The notes below the pieces were generated by a model. The model had not been told where the DNA came from. It was given only the letters and a program-made list of their open reading frames with translations, and searched no databases. A DNA stretch of 64,000 nt, from assembly GCA_013398615.1 (NCBI GenBank), contig VZSR01000680.1:355852-419851 (forward strand). The letters are read 5' to 3'. Of the stretch, positions 1 through 13,069 are shown piece after piece (positions within the stretch are counted from its first letter, which is position 1; each line of letters starts with the position of its first letter). The translations under genes were made by a program, and so were the position numbers. This stretch comes from Brachypodius melanocephalos (lineage: Eukaryota > Chordata > Aves > Passeriformes > Pycnonotidae).

Positions 1-627
1 CCTGCCATCTTTTCTACCCTTTTTCCCTAGAGTGCTAATTCCCCCCCTCCACATATCTGTAAAATCAGCATTTTATTTTTTTCCCTCCTGAGCAGCCATT
101 GCCATCAGCTGTTATAAAATAATGGCTTTAGATGTGTCCCTTATAATACACTGACCCCTCTGTCTGATTTATCATTAATTTCCAGAGATTTGTTCCAGAC
201 TTGAACTAATACCTTCCCCCCAGGGTCTTGAGTTAAAAAGCACACTGAAACCCACTTCCTTTTGCACCTGGAATATTAATTGTATTGCCACCAGCATCCC
301 TGGCATGTGGAGACATCCCACCACAGTTAACAATATCTGAGTGGTTTCCACTGGCTTCTGTATAACAACATTCAAGCTTCTTACACTTATTTTTGAGTTT
401 GTATTCTATCTTGCTACTGTTTTCCACTCCAGTATCCATACTCTTACTTTTTGGAAAACTCATTTTTATCTCCCTGGAGTTCTTGCAAGTTTATTTTTTC
501 TATTTCTGCTTTGTGCCATTAAAAGCAGAAAAGGTATGACCATTTGCAGTGGAACTTGGTCTGTGCTTTACAGTGTTGGAATGTTTGTAAGTTATGGTTT
601 TACTAGGCTTGGAAGACTTTATATTAA

Positions 628-645
628 TTAATTAATATTAATTAA
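628..645. repeat. Perfect 18-bp AT palindrome of TTAATTAA units
   Basis: All nine base pairs match about the centre at 636/637. The palindrome contains overlapping TTAATTAA and TAAT cores, which are the classic binding core of homeodomain proteins. It is pure A/T, so it could also be a simple low-complexity tract. Confidence 0.6.
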
Positions 646-1337
646 AATATTGAAAGAGGATAAGCTTATGAGTGCTGCCACATAGTCAGCAGAAAGTATT
701 GAATCTTGAGGTTTAAGGTTTTTTTCACTTTGATGTATTGCACTTAAAGTGGGATGTGTTTGCAACTAGCAGGTTGAAGGCATGGTCCCTGGCCAGGCAG
801 TGAGAAATCTCTGCTTGGCTCTGCTGAGCACAGGACACACAGATATTGTGTGTTCACTGCAGGGTTGTTGGGACTGGAAGTGAAGGGCTGTTGAGACTTG
901 TTACCCACCACAGCTATGCCTCTAAGTCACCTTCTCCAGGTACTGTGAAAGCCATGCTGTCTTTTAAACCTCACATCAGAAATTTCAATGAGTTCTTTGG
1001 AGATAATTCCCATGCCAGGGTGCTTTTATTAATGTCCTGTTGGTTCTTAGAATTACAGGCAACTCTTCCTAAGCAAAGAACTGAAAAGATTGCTGTGTAG
1101 GAACCTGTTCCCTTGTAGCTAAGGCTCATCAATGCCCCTCATTATTTTCCTGTTGCTGCAGTGCAGCTTGACAAGCAGTTACCAACTCTTGCTTAGGATG
1201 CCTTTGCAAACCTGGTGGACCCATAGATCTCCCTGCCAAGACAATAGGAGCTGTCAGTCATTGCTACCTGTGAAAATTAACACCCCAGAAAAGTAAATCC
1301 ATTCTGGCCTGTTTCGAATTTTAGCCCTTTTGATATT

Positions 1338-1355
1338 AAAAAAAAAGGGGGGGGG
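1338..1355 (+). repeat. A9G9 homopurine block
   Basis: Nine A are followed directly by nine G. Such blocks are slippage-prone and are typical places for sequencing or assembly error. No function is proposed. Confidence 0.7.
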
Positions 1356-2593
1356 AAAGGATTTTGATAATCAGGAAGTCTTAATACTTATTTGCTTGAT
1401 TTGGAATTGTTTTGTATAGCTACTGAAATGGTTTAGTAGCCTTAGATCATATAAATAGAGTGTGTGAACAGCCATGTATATGAAGAAAGAATAATGAAAT
1501 GCATATTCTATGTTGCTTCTTGTCTGCAAACCTGTTGTTAACCAAGTTCAGTTTTAACCTGTGAGAATCCGCAGACACGTTAGTTGGAGGAGCTGATAGG
1601 TAAGAACAGTGCAGACAAATAAACATTAGGAAAGTAAAACATCAAGTCCTTACTCATCATCACCATGTTTATTGAATTAAAGACTTCAAACGCTGGGGCC
1701 GTATGTAGGATCACCTTGCTCCCACATCAGAAGGACACACTGCTTCTCATGCCTGGAGTAAAATTGCTCAGGACCAAAGCACGTCTTGAAAGTTTTGTTT
1801 CTTGCAGGCATTTATGCATAAAGGCTCCATTTGTAAGGCAGAAGTAGCTAAAAATAGGATATAGTACTATGGTTAACGATGATACTGAGAGCAGAGGAAA
1901 AGCCGTAGTGCCACATTTTCGGGTTTGCTTGCCAGATTGGGGGCGTCTGTGGGGGTAAGACACTGCTAGTCGTCCCTTTGTACTCATGGCTGGTATCCTT
2001 AGTTATTTATGCCTCAAGTTTCAAATACCTGGAAGTATTTTCTGTAATATAAGACCATTTTTTTTAAAGTGCCTAGCCAAAAAATTCCAAGATTTGATGT
2101 AGAAACATTAGGATTAAAGCAAAAATATCATGTCTTTGTTTTACTTCAGGCGTTAAGTCAGTAGTGCTTCTGCCAGCTTTACCCAAAAGCAGGAGGGATA
2201 GAGACCTAATAAAAATGCAATGAAAGCTGAATCCTTGTGCATTCACAGATGTGTAGGAGATGGAGCTTTAAGAGAAGTGCACATGCAATGACTTCTGCTT
2301 AGGAGCATCAACATCAGTTTTGTGGTGTGTACAGCATTCCCAGCCACTGGTGTGTGATAAAGCTGCCACAGGGATGGCAGCCACTTAGCCATATCCTGTC
2401 AGCTCTTCAGTGTCACTAACAGTCTGTTTGTGCCTGCTTGGGCTCATTTACCCTGAGTGACTCAGCTCTGTGTTGGGGAGCATCTTTTGCCTACAGGACC
2501 TGCTTTGGTGTTCGGGTGACTTTTTGAGGCTTTATTTTGTTTGGGATTTTTTTTTTTTTTTTTAAGAGATGTTTTGTGGTTTTTATGCCACTT

Positions 2594-3285
2594 AGCACCG
2601 CATCGTCCTGCCGTTGGTGGCTTGTGGCTGATGATAACAAGCAAGTAGTGGTGGAGCAAAGCAAACAGTATTTCTACTACAAGAAAACACCCCAACATCC
2701 TCTATCACTACAAATCTTTCGTGGTTGCTGTTTCCTCTCCTGGGAGCCTCGCCCATTGCATTCCTGCTTTGAGATGGTTGTCTCCTGGGCAGACAAAGGA
2801 GTGCAGAGCTGCCAGCTGGCTCGTCGCCCCTCCTGCCCATCCGTGCTGTTGCAGACACCTTTCAAAGCGTGGGGAGAGGTGTGGGTGGCGTGATGCCGGC
2901 TTGGGGCAGCTCCAAGGCTGCGTGCCTGAAGGAAGGATCAGGCTGCCTCGGCCAGAATGGTTCAGGACACGCTGCTGGGAACAGGAATTTCAGACCCCAC
3001 AGATGCGCTGACACAATTTCAGCGTTGTTTGGGACCGCGTTTATGACCGGAGTCTTACTGCAGGGTCTGCGCTGCAAAGAATGGGATTTACAGATAACTT
3101 CGGGAAGAGGGAGGGAGTCTACTGGAAAGCTGCAGTTTCTGCCTATTTTGGTTAAACTGATTCAGCCTTTCGAGGTCATTTAGGGTGGATTGATATGTTC
3201 TCATTCTCCGTATGTGCAGCAGCGCAAGGATCCTGCAGATTGCAATAAACGGGGAAAGGGAAGGAGCAGATTGTCCTACCGGAAA
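2594..3285. other. CpG-enriched block
   Basis: I counted about 26 CpG dinucleotides in roughly 690 bp, against two in the 540 bp just upstream. GC content is visibly higher than the flanks, especially at 2820-3080. It could be a weak CpG island (a promoter of an unannotated transcript), an old GC-rich insertion, or an unmethylated regulatory element. Overlapping open frames of 90-120 codons occur on both strands, as expected when GC rises and stops become rare. None is a recognisable protein. Confidence 0.4.
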
Positions 3286-6200
3286 GTAAAAGACTCTTTC
3301 AGGATTGTGTAGGTTGTGTAATTTGAAGATCAACATTGCTTATGGTGAACAGATGGAGAGGATGATTAGAAGCTACAAGTGCCCTCCTGTGCTATAGGCC
3401 CAATGTCAGATAAACTACCTCTACAGAAAATTATCACTTTCTGAAATTCTAGGACAACTGTAGGTTGTATTCTATGAAATTGAGAGAGAAAACTGGTGTG
3501 AGGAGGAGGAAAGGATCTAGACTGTTAACTGTGTGAGACTGCAAACTGCCTCTCAGGAAGCTCAGATTCAAGGTGATTTTAGTGTCTGTGAGTGCTCAAC
3601 ATTGCTTTTATGAAACTGTGTGAGAGGAAATTCCCATTATTTCAGTCCTGGAGTTCTGTGGCTATCATTAGTGCAAGTCTGGATGATTTTTCCCTCAGTG
3701 AGGGTGTGCTCACCTGCCTCACAAGGTCTAACAGTGCAGTGTTTGTACACCAGAGAACACATGCAGAAACCTGAACAAGCAGTGCATTTTGCCACGTGTG
3801 GCTGTAGGAAAAGCTTTTCTGGGAACACCTGGTTGAGAGCTGTAGACCAGTGTGAGTGTATATTGCAGCAATGTGTTAGTATTTAAGGCTGATTGTGTGA
3901 GGTTTTTGGCTTTTCCTTGAAAGATTTGTTTAAGGTATGAGTGAGTAACAAAGATGTAGAACAATGTGCAGTGATTGGAGAATAAATGGTGTGTATGGAC
4001 TAAGCTGGCACATCTTCTGTCTGGGAGTGAAGCATCTTCCTTGGGGCTTAGGAACAAAACTACCTGTGTGTTACAAGGATCCTAGCTAGAACCAATACTC
4101 CAAAGGACTGGGAGGGCATAAAGTGGCAGGCTGGAAAATACAGGAACTGGGTAAGTAAGCATTAGTGTCTGGTCAGAGCTTGGCAGACAAAACAGGCAGT
4201 GTCAGGGCAAGAAAGCACAGTGCCTTAATGGAGCTCTTTCTGTGAGTTGTTTAAGGGCTGGAGTGAAAGTTGTGCTCAGTAAGTAGAAAAAATACTGAAA
4301 TGGTAAGAGGGGAGAAAAAGTGCTTTTCCCTGAGGATAAACCGAACTGAACTAGCAGATGTGGAAAAGAATTTGGATGTTCTTGTGGTTAAATCAATGGC
4401 AGTGAGCAATGATGGTCTAGGAGGAAAGGTGGTCAGTGGACGTGGCTCTGTATTGTCCTGCTTTGCAGTGTGTGTTCATATGTTTGTAAACATACCTCCC
4501 AAAATCAGGATATGCAGCAATGGGGAAGGTGTTCCCGACACGTGTATATAATGTATGGTATTACATACAGGAACTGTTGGATAAATGAACACTAAGATTG
4601 TGAAGTCAGGCTCTCAAAGCATAGGAAATGCCAGAATTAGATTTGTCTGCACAACCTTAATTCAGCCCCTTTGTGCATATGCATTATGATACAGTCTTTA
4701 ATTACATGATCACATATCAGGCCACTGAAATGACAGTGCTGACAGAATGAGAAGATATTCTATTTTTTAAAATCCTTTTTGTGTCTCCCTGTGGCAGGCA
4801 TATTCTGTACACATTCAAACCCCAGCTTAAAACCAGAAATTCCGTAATAATATTGGTATAACCAGTACATGTGAAAATTAATAACTTCCCATAGCCTCCT
4901 CTGTGATGCTTATCACTGTATTATCTGTACAGTGTAAAGATGTTAATTGATTCTTACAACATCTATCTTGGTGGTGCTCTGTTTTACAGATGAGGGAAGT
5001 TTTTGAAGGAAAACGCCCCAGTTCAGTCAAATTCTACCTGTATAGCCACAGTCATCCTAAATCCTGGCAGCAATCCAGTTCACTGAAGCCTGCTTAATTC
5101 TGAATATTTATCTGCCTTGGGGAGTTTCTGGATTACCTGAAAGTGTCTGAACTCTCCTACCCAGAGCTATGCCTTTGCCACCTCTTTAAGGGGAACCCTG
5201 AGGAAAAACGTATTTCCTGCCCTTCTCCCAAAGTGATGCTACTTAAGCACCAAGAAGGCCAGAGCCATGTGACAATCCAGGCTCCAAACTGGCCTGATGG
5301 TAGACTTGTAGAAGGATTGGGCTTTCAGTGGAGTGGTTGATGCCAGGTAGACACAGGACCTTAGCCTTTTCTGTTAGTTCTCCATGATGATAACTAGAGA
5401 GGAGGTATCTTGCTTAGACCTCTGTTCAGTCAGTGGAATGAAGGAAATGCAGAATTTCTTGGAATTAAATTCTCTGTGCAAGTCTCCAGAGGTACCCCCT
5501 AGCTCCATTTGATGTGTAGGGAAAGTAAGCCTGTGATAGGCTTCTAAATGCAACTGGGTCCGATCTGACTCTTCAAAATGTTGTTTTCACTTTATTGTAG
5601 CTGTTTGTATCTCCAAAATAAAGCATCAGTTGAGTGCAAAATATAGCATCCCCAAGTATACATGCAGGTACACCAGGTCAGAAAGTGGGACGTGTACGAC
5701 AAAGGGCTTCCTGCAAGTTTTTGGGCTCCTGCAAAACCGTGCTTCTTTTTGGCTTGCAAATCTCTGCTGCCTTCAATTCTCATGTTCCAGTACCTAAAAC
5801 AAATGAGCTCATGGTGCAGCAGACAACTTTGTAAGTGTGCAAGTCATGTTCATTCCCAGAGCTGGCTATTCTGGGGTGATAGTCTACTAGAAAAAAAAAA
5901 TAAATTGGAATTTGATCATATAATTAGAGAGTATTGCAATGTGTGTGCACAAAGACTGAATCTTAGCTTGAGCTTCCAATGGTTAAATAAGGAATGATTG
6001 TGAAATCTTAAAGTACAGTATTTTGTTGGATGCTCACTTTGGCTCAATATTTTTCCACCAGAGAATTTTATAGTATTAAACTGAAAATGTTGCAGAGGTC
6101 TACCACCCTTTCCCTCTCACTTAGGTCATCAGAGGGCTGTTACTTACAGATCCTTAGAAGAGGGTCCTGCTGGTTTCTGCCAGCTGTGGACAGCAGCAGA

Positions 6201-6788
6201 TGGGTTGAGTTGGTCAGAAGTCCAGCAGTTATTCCCAGTTGTGAGGGTAGTGGCCTCTGGCAGTCTTGCCATATTCTAAATTATTTTTTTGTCTTTCTCC
6301 TCTTCACCCATACTTCTTTCTCCTCAGCTCCTGCCAGCCCCTGTTACTCCATTTCTTAAAAAAATCTGTGCTGCTTTTCTGTGCTTTAGGTCTTTACATG
6401 GAGTTGAGTTGCTTCATCTGCCTTTACGGCTTGGCAGCAAACGGGAGGGCGTGACGTTTTACTGCCTCTGCAGCACTTCCCAGTGTAAAACCTGGGAGCA
6501 CTCTGGTGGCTCAGAAGAGCTGCTGGAAGTGGCTTGTGGAGCAGGCTGGCACAATGAGGGAGGCACATGGACCTGCAAAGGGGTAGCATGCCCGACACAC
6601 CAGGCCCTTCGGTCTGTTGCACTGATTTTCAGCAAGGCTTTTCTGCACGTGTGTAAATCGAGAGCTCCCTCTTCCTCACTCTCGGACAGCATTCTGACTG
6701 GTGGTTGCAAAGGGCAAGTGGCAAGAGTTGCTTTCCTCCATGCACATTTCAGGGTCGTCCGAGAATGACTTAAGCTGTTGTCAGTGAG

Positions 6789-6796
<8 letters not shown>
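3286..6796. other. Non-coding sequence with one weak candidate exon
   Basis: Unique-looking sequence without recognisable repeats or RNA genes. The only structured item is the splice-flanked open segment at 4052-4150. The 159-codon open frame at 6289-6768 has no similarity I recognise and is treated as chance. Confidence 0.55.
4052..4150 (+). other. Candidate exon, 99 nt (weak)
   Basis: An acceptor ends in 'cttag' at 4047-4051, and a strong donor (TGG|GTAAGT) starts at 4151. The 99 nt between them are open in phase 0, giving 33 codons from GAA to TGG. The frame is closed just upstream by the TAG of the acceptor itself. Against it, the polypyrimidine tract is broken by GGGG, and GTAAGT is expected many times by chance in 64 kb. 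The translated peptide matches nothing I recognise. It could be a lncRNA exon, a cryptic exon, or nothing. Confidence 0.12.
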
Positions 6797-6819
<23 letters not shown>

Positions 6820-6831
6820 GAAAAGAAAAGG
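6797..6831. repeat. A23 run followed by (GAAAA)n
   Basis: A run of 23 A is followed by two GAAAA units. It could be the tail of an old retroposed sequence or a simple repeat. No recognisable element body lies upstream. Confidence 0.8.
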
Positions 6832-6941
6832 TGTGGCTCAGGTCATGAATAGCGATGTATGAAGCCAAGCAGTTCATTTGTTCAGTTTTTTGTTTCTGTG
6901 TATTGGCTGCTGCATTTATTTTCTTTTAACTATGTAAGGCC

Positions 6942-6974
6942 ATATATATATATAAAATATATATAAATATATTA
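6942..6974. repeat. (AT)n microsatellite
   Basis: A 33-bp tract of A and T only, mostly alternating, is bounded on both sides by GGCC (6938-6941 and 6975-6978). It is likely polymorphic in length. Confidence 0.85.
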
Positions 6975-9860
6975 GGCCAACCAGAACTGAGATTGTGACG
7001 TTTCCAATGGAATGGCAGTCGAGGTTTGATCAGTAGTGGTGTGATTCCTGCTGATATGCTGGATATTTAGAGAGAAAAGCAAACAGCATAGCAGGGACCT
7101 TACAACACCAGTTGGTTAAAATTCAGTCCTTTGAAAACTCCAGAGACTTAGTGAATTACTCTAAAATTTACCTTTGCCTTTATTGTGCTGATTCGTTGCG
7201 TGTACCAAAGTTGCTAAAGTAAGAAATACTGCTTTGCATTCAAGGAAACAGATTTCCATGCTTGCATTAGAAAAAGAAACAAACTGTCTCGGCTGAAATA
7301 AGAAACATTATCAGCAATATAAATTTTCAAAAGTAATCTGTATTCTATAATTCAGGTTTGGGGTATGTAAGGTGCAGCCATATTTGGAGGTTCTGATCTG
7401 CCTGTTGTATTGGTGATTATGTACTGCAGGGAGGGATGAGGATTTGCTGCCTTGCCAGTTTAATAGAGGCAAGGTAACTAATTTGATTCGGGATACTCTC
7501 ATCATGAGTCGCTTGAAGGTGTTCAAATTTGCTTATGAAATAGTCCCTTCTGAGCTAAGGAGATGGAAATGAGACACTAAAAAGCTTTCTTGAAATGCTT
7601 CCATGTTTCTCAGCTCAGAACATCCCATTTGATATTAATATTAGGTACTGAGGCTAAGTCATCAGGTAGAAGAGGGAGGAAATGTAGAAATAGTCATTTT
7701 CTTGTGTGTTTCCTCAGGATGCTATTTTGAGGCTTTAAAAAAAAAAAATAAAATTCCTGCTTTGCTGCTGAGGCTGCTGTAAAGCGGGGAAGTGGCAGAT
7801 GTAATTGAAGTCCCAGGGCCCTGCCCTAAAAGAGGTCCAATCCTGGCAGCCTACATATTGCTTATATGAAAGCGAACAGATGGATACATTTGGTCAATTC
7901 TGCCGGGTTCATATGGAAACCTTCAGAATTTTTTCTTACTATTTTGAGTGGAATACTTAAATCTGTTATCTGCTGAGAAGCTGTAGTTGCCTGGGATGGG
8001 GGCTTTGGTAGCTTTGAGCAGGGAGTGTTGCCTTGCTGTGGATGCCTTCCGATCAGATGTGTTTATCTCCCCGTACTCCTTCCCCCTCTCCCCTTCCTAC
8101 AGGACCAATTCAGCTACTGGAGGAGTGAGCTGGATTTTTTTCAACTTCAATGGCATGAGAACTGTCAGCTGAGTCTTAATCATGGAGCTATTACTGGTAG
8201 TGAAGGAAAGAGAAGAAATCCAGCTTGCTTTTCAGACCATAGATTGATTGCAGAAGCAAATTTTGATTATTCTTGGGGTGGAGAGAGAAGAGGAAGGAGG
8301 AGATTTAGAGAACAAAAACATCACGTTTTCTTTAATTAAAAAAAAACCCACTAATTTTCTGATACTAATTCATGCTGAATTCTTGCTGACAGTTTTTTTT
8401 ATGTTTCCCATTTCAAAACAACTGAAAGCAATGAATTGAAGGGAGAAGAATGAAGACTCAAAGAGGAGGGGTGTAGGTGCACTAGCAGGACACATCTTGA
8501 AGTGCCAATATTTAGTCTAGGAGGGGGGAGGAGGTAGAGTTAATCTGTAATGCTTGAAATTAGTTGCTTTTGAGTATCCTCAGGTGTGTACGTGAGTGTG
8601 TACATGTGTAATGAGTCAATAACACGGCATCAGGGAAAAAAATTGGTACATGGCTAAATTCTAAAAGCCTATCATGCAGATGTGTCAGCATGTGTTGTCA
8701 TCTAGTTACCTTTTTTCCAAGTGTATAACCATATATAAATATACACAATAAGTATTTAGACATTATCAACGACAGCTCTGTGCAGTATTAAAGTTGTTAA
8801 AGAAACTCAGTCTTGCCAGAAAGCTTTAACTTTAAAGATTTCCAGGAAAGCTTTAAAAAAGACAAAAAAAAAATTGCAATCTCTGATATTAAAAGCATGT
8901 TTCTATGAAGATTGCAGTTGTGAGTGCTCATTTCTGTCTTTTCTTTAAAGAAAAACTTCTTTTAACCACTAGTGACAATAACTGTTGTTGAAAATGGGGG
9001 CTAGAAAACAAGAGCAGAAGCTGAAATTGTTGGGAGAGAGAGCTAGAGAGCTTGATTTTGACAAAAATAGTTCCTTCTCGATTCCTCTCTCACTCTCTTG
9101 AGCTGCATCCTTCTCACAAAAACAACTCCACCCACTGTTGTAGAAAATGGCCATCTCTTGGTATGTTCTTTGGAGGTCTTGTTTTGATAGAGCTAGTGCT
9201 AGTTTTGGGGATTAACAGGAATAACCCTTTCAAATTTTGTTAAGGCATGGTACCAATACAGAAGGACCCATATAAACTATTTAAAATACCCTTGTTAACA
9301 GAGATTTAGCAGTCATTTCATTCTCCACTGTTCATCACATTCACACATGTGGGATGGGCATTAACAGATTGAGATACATCTTTTCATTTCAATTCTGCAG
9401 CAGTCTCTCTTGGTAGGAATATTTTATGTAGTAATAATTTTCTTCCTATTACAGACTTTCTAACTATGTTAATGGCAGTAGACTGGCCAGAGAGACATTC
9501 GTGAGAACTACCTTTGCAGTGACATTTAAACAATTTATTTGATCTTGCTTTAGCATACCTGCTTATGCCTTTTTTCACTCTGTTGATGACCTTAGGAGAA
9601 CTTTGTGTATAACCATGGGTCTTTCAATCACATTCAGCTTAACAAAATGGTATGCAAATTTCTGCAAGATGTTATTGCTGAAGTCTTTGGGATTTGCAGA
9701 GAGTCTGCTAGCAGGTGGATGCCCCTTGACAGCATTGGCATGTTTAAGGAGCAGCTCCAAGGCCAGCTGGAGGAGGCAGAGTGACTTAAAGGAGGATTCT
9801 CTCTTTAATGGGTATGCAGTTGTTGGGTGAGCCTGGGCTTACCCAAAGCAGAAGGTGCTA
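6975..9860. other. Non-coding, apparently single-copy sequence
   Basis: No gene, RNA or interspersed repeat was recognised. The part from about 7800 to 7990 has a mixed composition like that of conserved elements, but no decisive motif. Short A-runs and a broken AT tract near 8727-8745 are the only repeats. Confidence 0.55.
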
Positions 9861-9913
9861 TTATCTATATTTTTATATATATATTTATTTTTTTATATAT
9901 ATATATATATATT
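9861..9913. repeat. (TA)n/T-rich microsatellite
   Basis: Interrupted TA dinucleotide tract of about 53 bp with T-run interruptions. It is simple low-complexity DNA. Confidence 0.85.
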
Positions 9914-11734
9914 TCCTTGGTGCATGATAAGGGAAAAAGCAGAGCCAAGAAAGGTTGGTGGCAAGAGGGCATTTCTATATATCTCACATTTGTACTATGT
10001 TGAATTGATCATCTTATCACCATTTAGAGAAATCACAAGTTGTGGATTTGTGGCTGAGAGGTGTTAGTGGTTGTGGGAGTGCTCTTGGCTAAAAGCCTAA
10101 AATGAGGACTTTGTGAGGGCATATCTTGTCCTGTGCTTGATACTGGACCATGTGTAAGAGTGCTCTTAAAAAGAGAATAGTTAAAAGAAATTACCACTGC
10201 CACTATAGCCTTTAACACTTCTATCAGGTTCTATCAGGATCAAAAGTCCTATTGTAAAGCGGTGTTACAAAATCATCCAAGCCAAAATCAGGGAAAGTGA
10301 AAGGCAAGAAATGAAATGAATTAACAGGCAAATAAATTTTTATATTTATCAGCTTGTTGATTTTTAGTATAATTCATGGAAATGAATTCTGTGAAATTGT
10401 CATTCCGTGACAGCTGATTGGGTGGGAAAAAACGTAGGATTGCTGCTGAATGCTTACATTGACAGGAACATTCCCAATCGCTAAAAATAAAACCCTTGGA
10501 CAGTAACATCATGCAAATTTGTGTACGTGGGTTACCTGCTGTATGATGTCCCCTATATGGGAAACACTTGAAGCACATGATCAGCCTCTTCAATCTCTGT
10601 TGAACTAAATAATATTTTAGGTTTGATTTGTTGGGGTATTTTGGTTGGGGTTTTTTCGTTTGTGTTTTTTTTTTTTTTTTTTATTTTTTTTTAAGATGAG
10701 AAGGTAAGCCTTCATGTTTTAAGCTTGGCTTCTTCATAAATATTTGCAGATTGAGGGGCAGCTTACACTGCTGGCTATCCCTCCATTTCCCAATCTGAGT
10801 CGTGAAGAAAAAGTTTTTGGCTCAGAAGTTGTGTGGAAAGCAAGCAGGTTTGCTGGGTGGGTCATTGAGGTGGCCTTAGCATATGTTTGTGCACAATGTG
10901 TTGTTCCTACATTACTGGGCTGGCTTCTCTGCCCATGTCTAATAGCCTACAAACAATAATAATCCCTGTGTGTGTCACACTCTGCCCTCTGCAGCACTAA
11001 AGCTCCTCTGTTGAAGGGGAAAATTCAAAGGAATCATCAGTTCTCCTAAAATTGTCAGTTTTGGTTTTCTGTGGTCATACCAATTTAGTGTCTGGGTCTG
11101 ATGTTTTCCCCTTATCCCGTGTCTTGTATACAGCTTTGACTTGCTGTCGGAATTGAGTAGTCCAAGCATAAGACAAGGGAAAAATCAAGCTTTCTGTCCC
11201 TGGGGTAAAGGAAATTATATGTAGTTCAACTTTCTCAAGTGACAACATTTATTAGGCAGTTACTACAGATGTCTGTATGTAGTTACAGATAGCTTGGTAT
11301 TTTCTGGGCACTTCCCCAGTAATAAAATCCCAAGTCAGTATTTACAGGAGATGCTGAAGCTTTTTTTCAGTGATTCCTTCAAATGTAGCATTTCTTTAAA
11401 AATCTGTAATGGAAATTTGCAGCTAGAAAAAGTTAAGTCATGGATCCACTATGAATTTTCTCAGACATTCTTGTTTTCCCTCCTTTTCCTGCTGGTGTGG
11501 GTCCAGCATAAAACATACATAAAACATACCCAGTCCGTGTGTACATTTTAGGTGCTTCTATTTGGGTTCCACTGTTGCAGTGCAAAGAGTACCTTAGCCA
11601 CGTCTCTACCAAAAAGAAATAAAACAGAGTTGTAGATAGAGAGTGGGGAGAAAAGAGAGAGTCCTTTCCATTTATGTATTTCTTTTCATGATTTTTGTTT
11701 GGCTTTTTTTTTTTTTAAATTCAGTTTTATTTGT
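9914..11734. other. Non-coding sequence with a T-run and a short tandem repeat
   Basis: No gene was recognised. It holds an 18-T run followed by A and nine more T (10665-10692), and an exact 11-bp tandem duplication at 11508-11529. Confidence 0.55.
11508..11529. repeat. Exact tandem repeat, 2 x 11 bp (ATAAAACATAC)
   Basis: Two perfect, abutting copies of ATAAAACATAC. This is a small duplication, probably from replication slippage. Confidence 0.9.
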
Positions 11735-12195
11735 TTGGGCAAGTTTCCTGCCATTTACCTTTGCATTTGCATTTCCTATTGATTGGCAATTTTTAAACTG
11801 TTTATTGTGCTCTTTTGTTTAGCTGTTCAAGAGCTAAAACAAAAGCCACCAGGCCCTGTGAGGGACACATTTGCATGCGGCGAGCGTTGCCCGAGGAAAA
11901 AGTAATTGCTAATGCATATTTATGTGGCACAAATTTGCCATTTGTTTATGCATAAAATTATCAATAGTGCAGGGCGGCCCAGCCGTAGAAAATGGTGACC
12001 TTTTTAGCTTAATAAAGAGAAATCAGCTGTTATTGTGAAGAGATCAGCCATTTATTCTGTGTTGAGGGACACTGTCGGGAAAATGTAGATTGGTGCCGGC
12101 AATATCATTAAATGGAAGGCCAGTGACCCTTTCGGTATAGTCTATTATACTTTATCTAATAGGGGATAAATGACTCTGGTTGGCAAATAGATTAA
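11735..12195. promoter_or_regulatory. Candidate conserved non-coding enhancer
   Basis: This is the most enhancer-like part of the window. It has two perfect POU octamers in ATTTGCAT orientation (11765-11772 and 11869-11876), further TAATGCATAT and TTATGCATAA sites around 11910 and 11946, and homeodomain TAAT/ATTA cores throughout. CpGs are retained in an AT-rich setting (around 11878-11894, 11975-11985, 12077 and 12096). It has no simple repeats, and no long open frame covers it. Clustered POU and homeodomain sites with mixed composition are typical of vertebrate developmental enhancers. Conservation is inferred and not tested. The target gene is unknown because no exon is in view. Confidence 0.45.
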
Positions 12196-13069
12196 AAAAA
12201 AAAATAGAGAGAACAAAAATAAAAAAGAGGAAAAAACCGCCTCCCCAAAAAGCAATAAAGCCTGCTAGCCTTCCTGATTTTTCTCACACAGCCCAGCCAT
12301 ATGAACAGGTAGATCCTGAGGAGGTAGTCCTGCACAAGCCATCTGGTACTTTTCTAGCAGGAAAATCATTTGAAAAAACAACAAAAAACCCAACCCTAAG
12401 ACAACCCCCAAGCTCACTCTGTTTAGACTAGTTCTGGCTGCTTTGGAGTGGGAAAACCATCCAGAGCCAGGCTGTGATTCTTCCCAGTGCGTGTCAAAAC
12501 CAGTGTTCTGTGGGGCCATAATGTGGATTGGATTTTTGGCTTGTGAAATGAGAGCTCAAGAGTTTGAAATGACAAGGTGTAGGGTCTTCTCTGAAGACAA
12601 CAGGTTTTCAAAAACATTTATCCTTTTTTCTTTTATGCATTCTATTTCTTTAAGAGCGAAGAAGAATTTGTAGGTAGTGAAGATCTCACCTGCAGAAGAT
12701 GCAGCAACACAGTTTCTTTGTAACACTTGACTAATTCAGCTCAACCTTTAATAGGCAGATTTAAGACTTGAGGAGTTAAAAACGAACAGCTGTAAGCCTC
12801 GAGGAGTTCTTGTGAAAATGAAAGTGTATGCACAAAACCTCATGTTTCCCTGTTTCTCTTATTCTCTATAATGCATAACAGAATAGAGTTTTAACCACCA
12901 GGTGAAATGTGGAGAAGCTGTGAGTCACAGTTGCTTTTAAAAGGTTGCATTTTCTGTGCAAAATGTGTGGTGGGCTGGGGGTTTGATTTTTTTATTTTTT
13001 ATTTTTTTTAATCCCTGAGAAATATCCAGCAGATAATTGCTGGAGTAATTCTGGGGCTTTGCTCTCTTT

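Larger units (their letters stand above)
1..2593. other. Non-coding, apparently single-copy sequence
   Basis: No recognisable exon, RNA gene or interspersed repeat was found here. The stretch is AT-rich and CpG-poor: 2041-2580 contains only two CpGs. It holds an AT palindrome at 628-645, an A9G9 purine block at 1338-1355 and a T17 run at 2547-2563. Open frames are short and unlike any family I know. It could be intergenic or intronic. Confidence 0.6.

Noticed and set aside
2366..2385. CCACAGGGATGGCAG as a CTCF site
   Set aside because: It needs a base-shift to align with the CTCF core, so it is not a true match.
6289..6768. 159-codon frame on + strand
   Set aside because: No domain or family similarity, and no supporting splice or promoter signals. 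Overlaps open frames on the - strand.
9711..9775. 'aaggccagctgg' stretch as another CR1 fragment
   Set aside because: Only a few bases resemble CR1 and the diagnostic order of blocks is absent.
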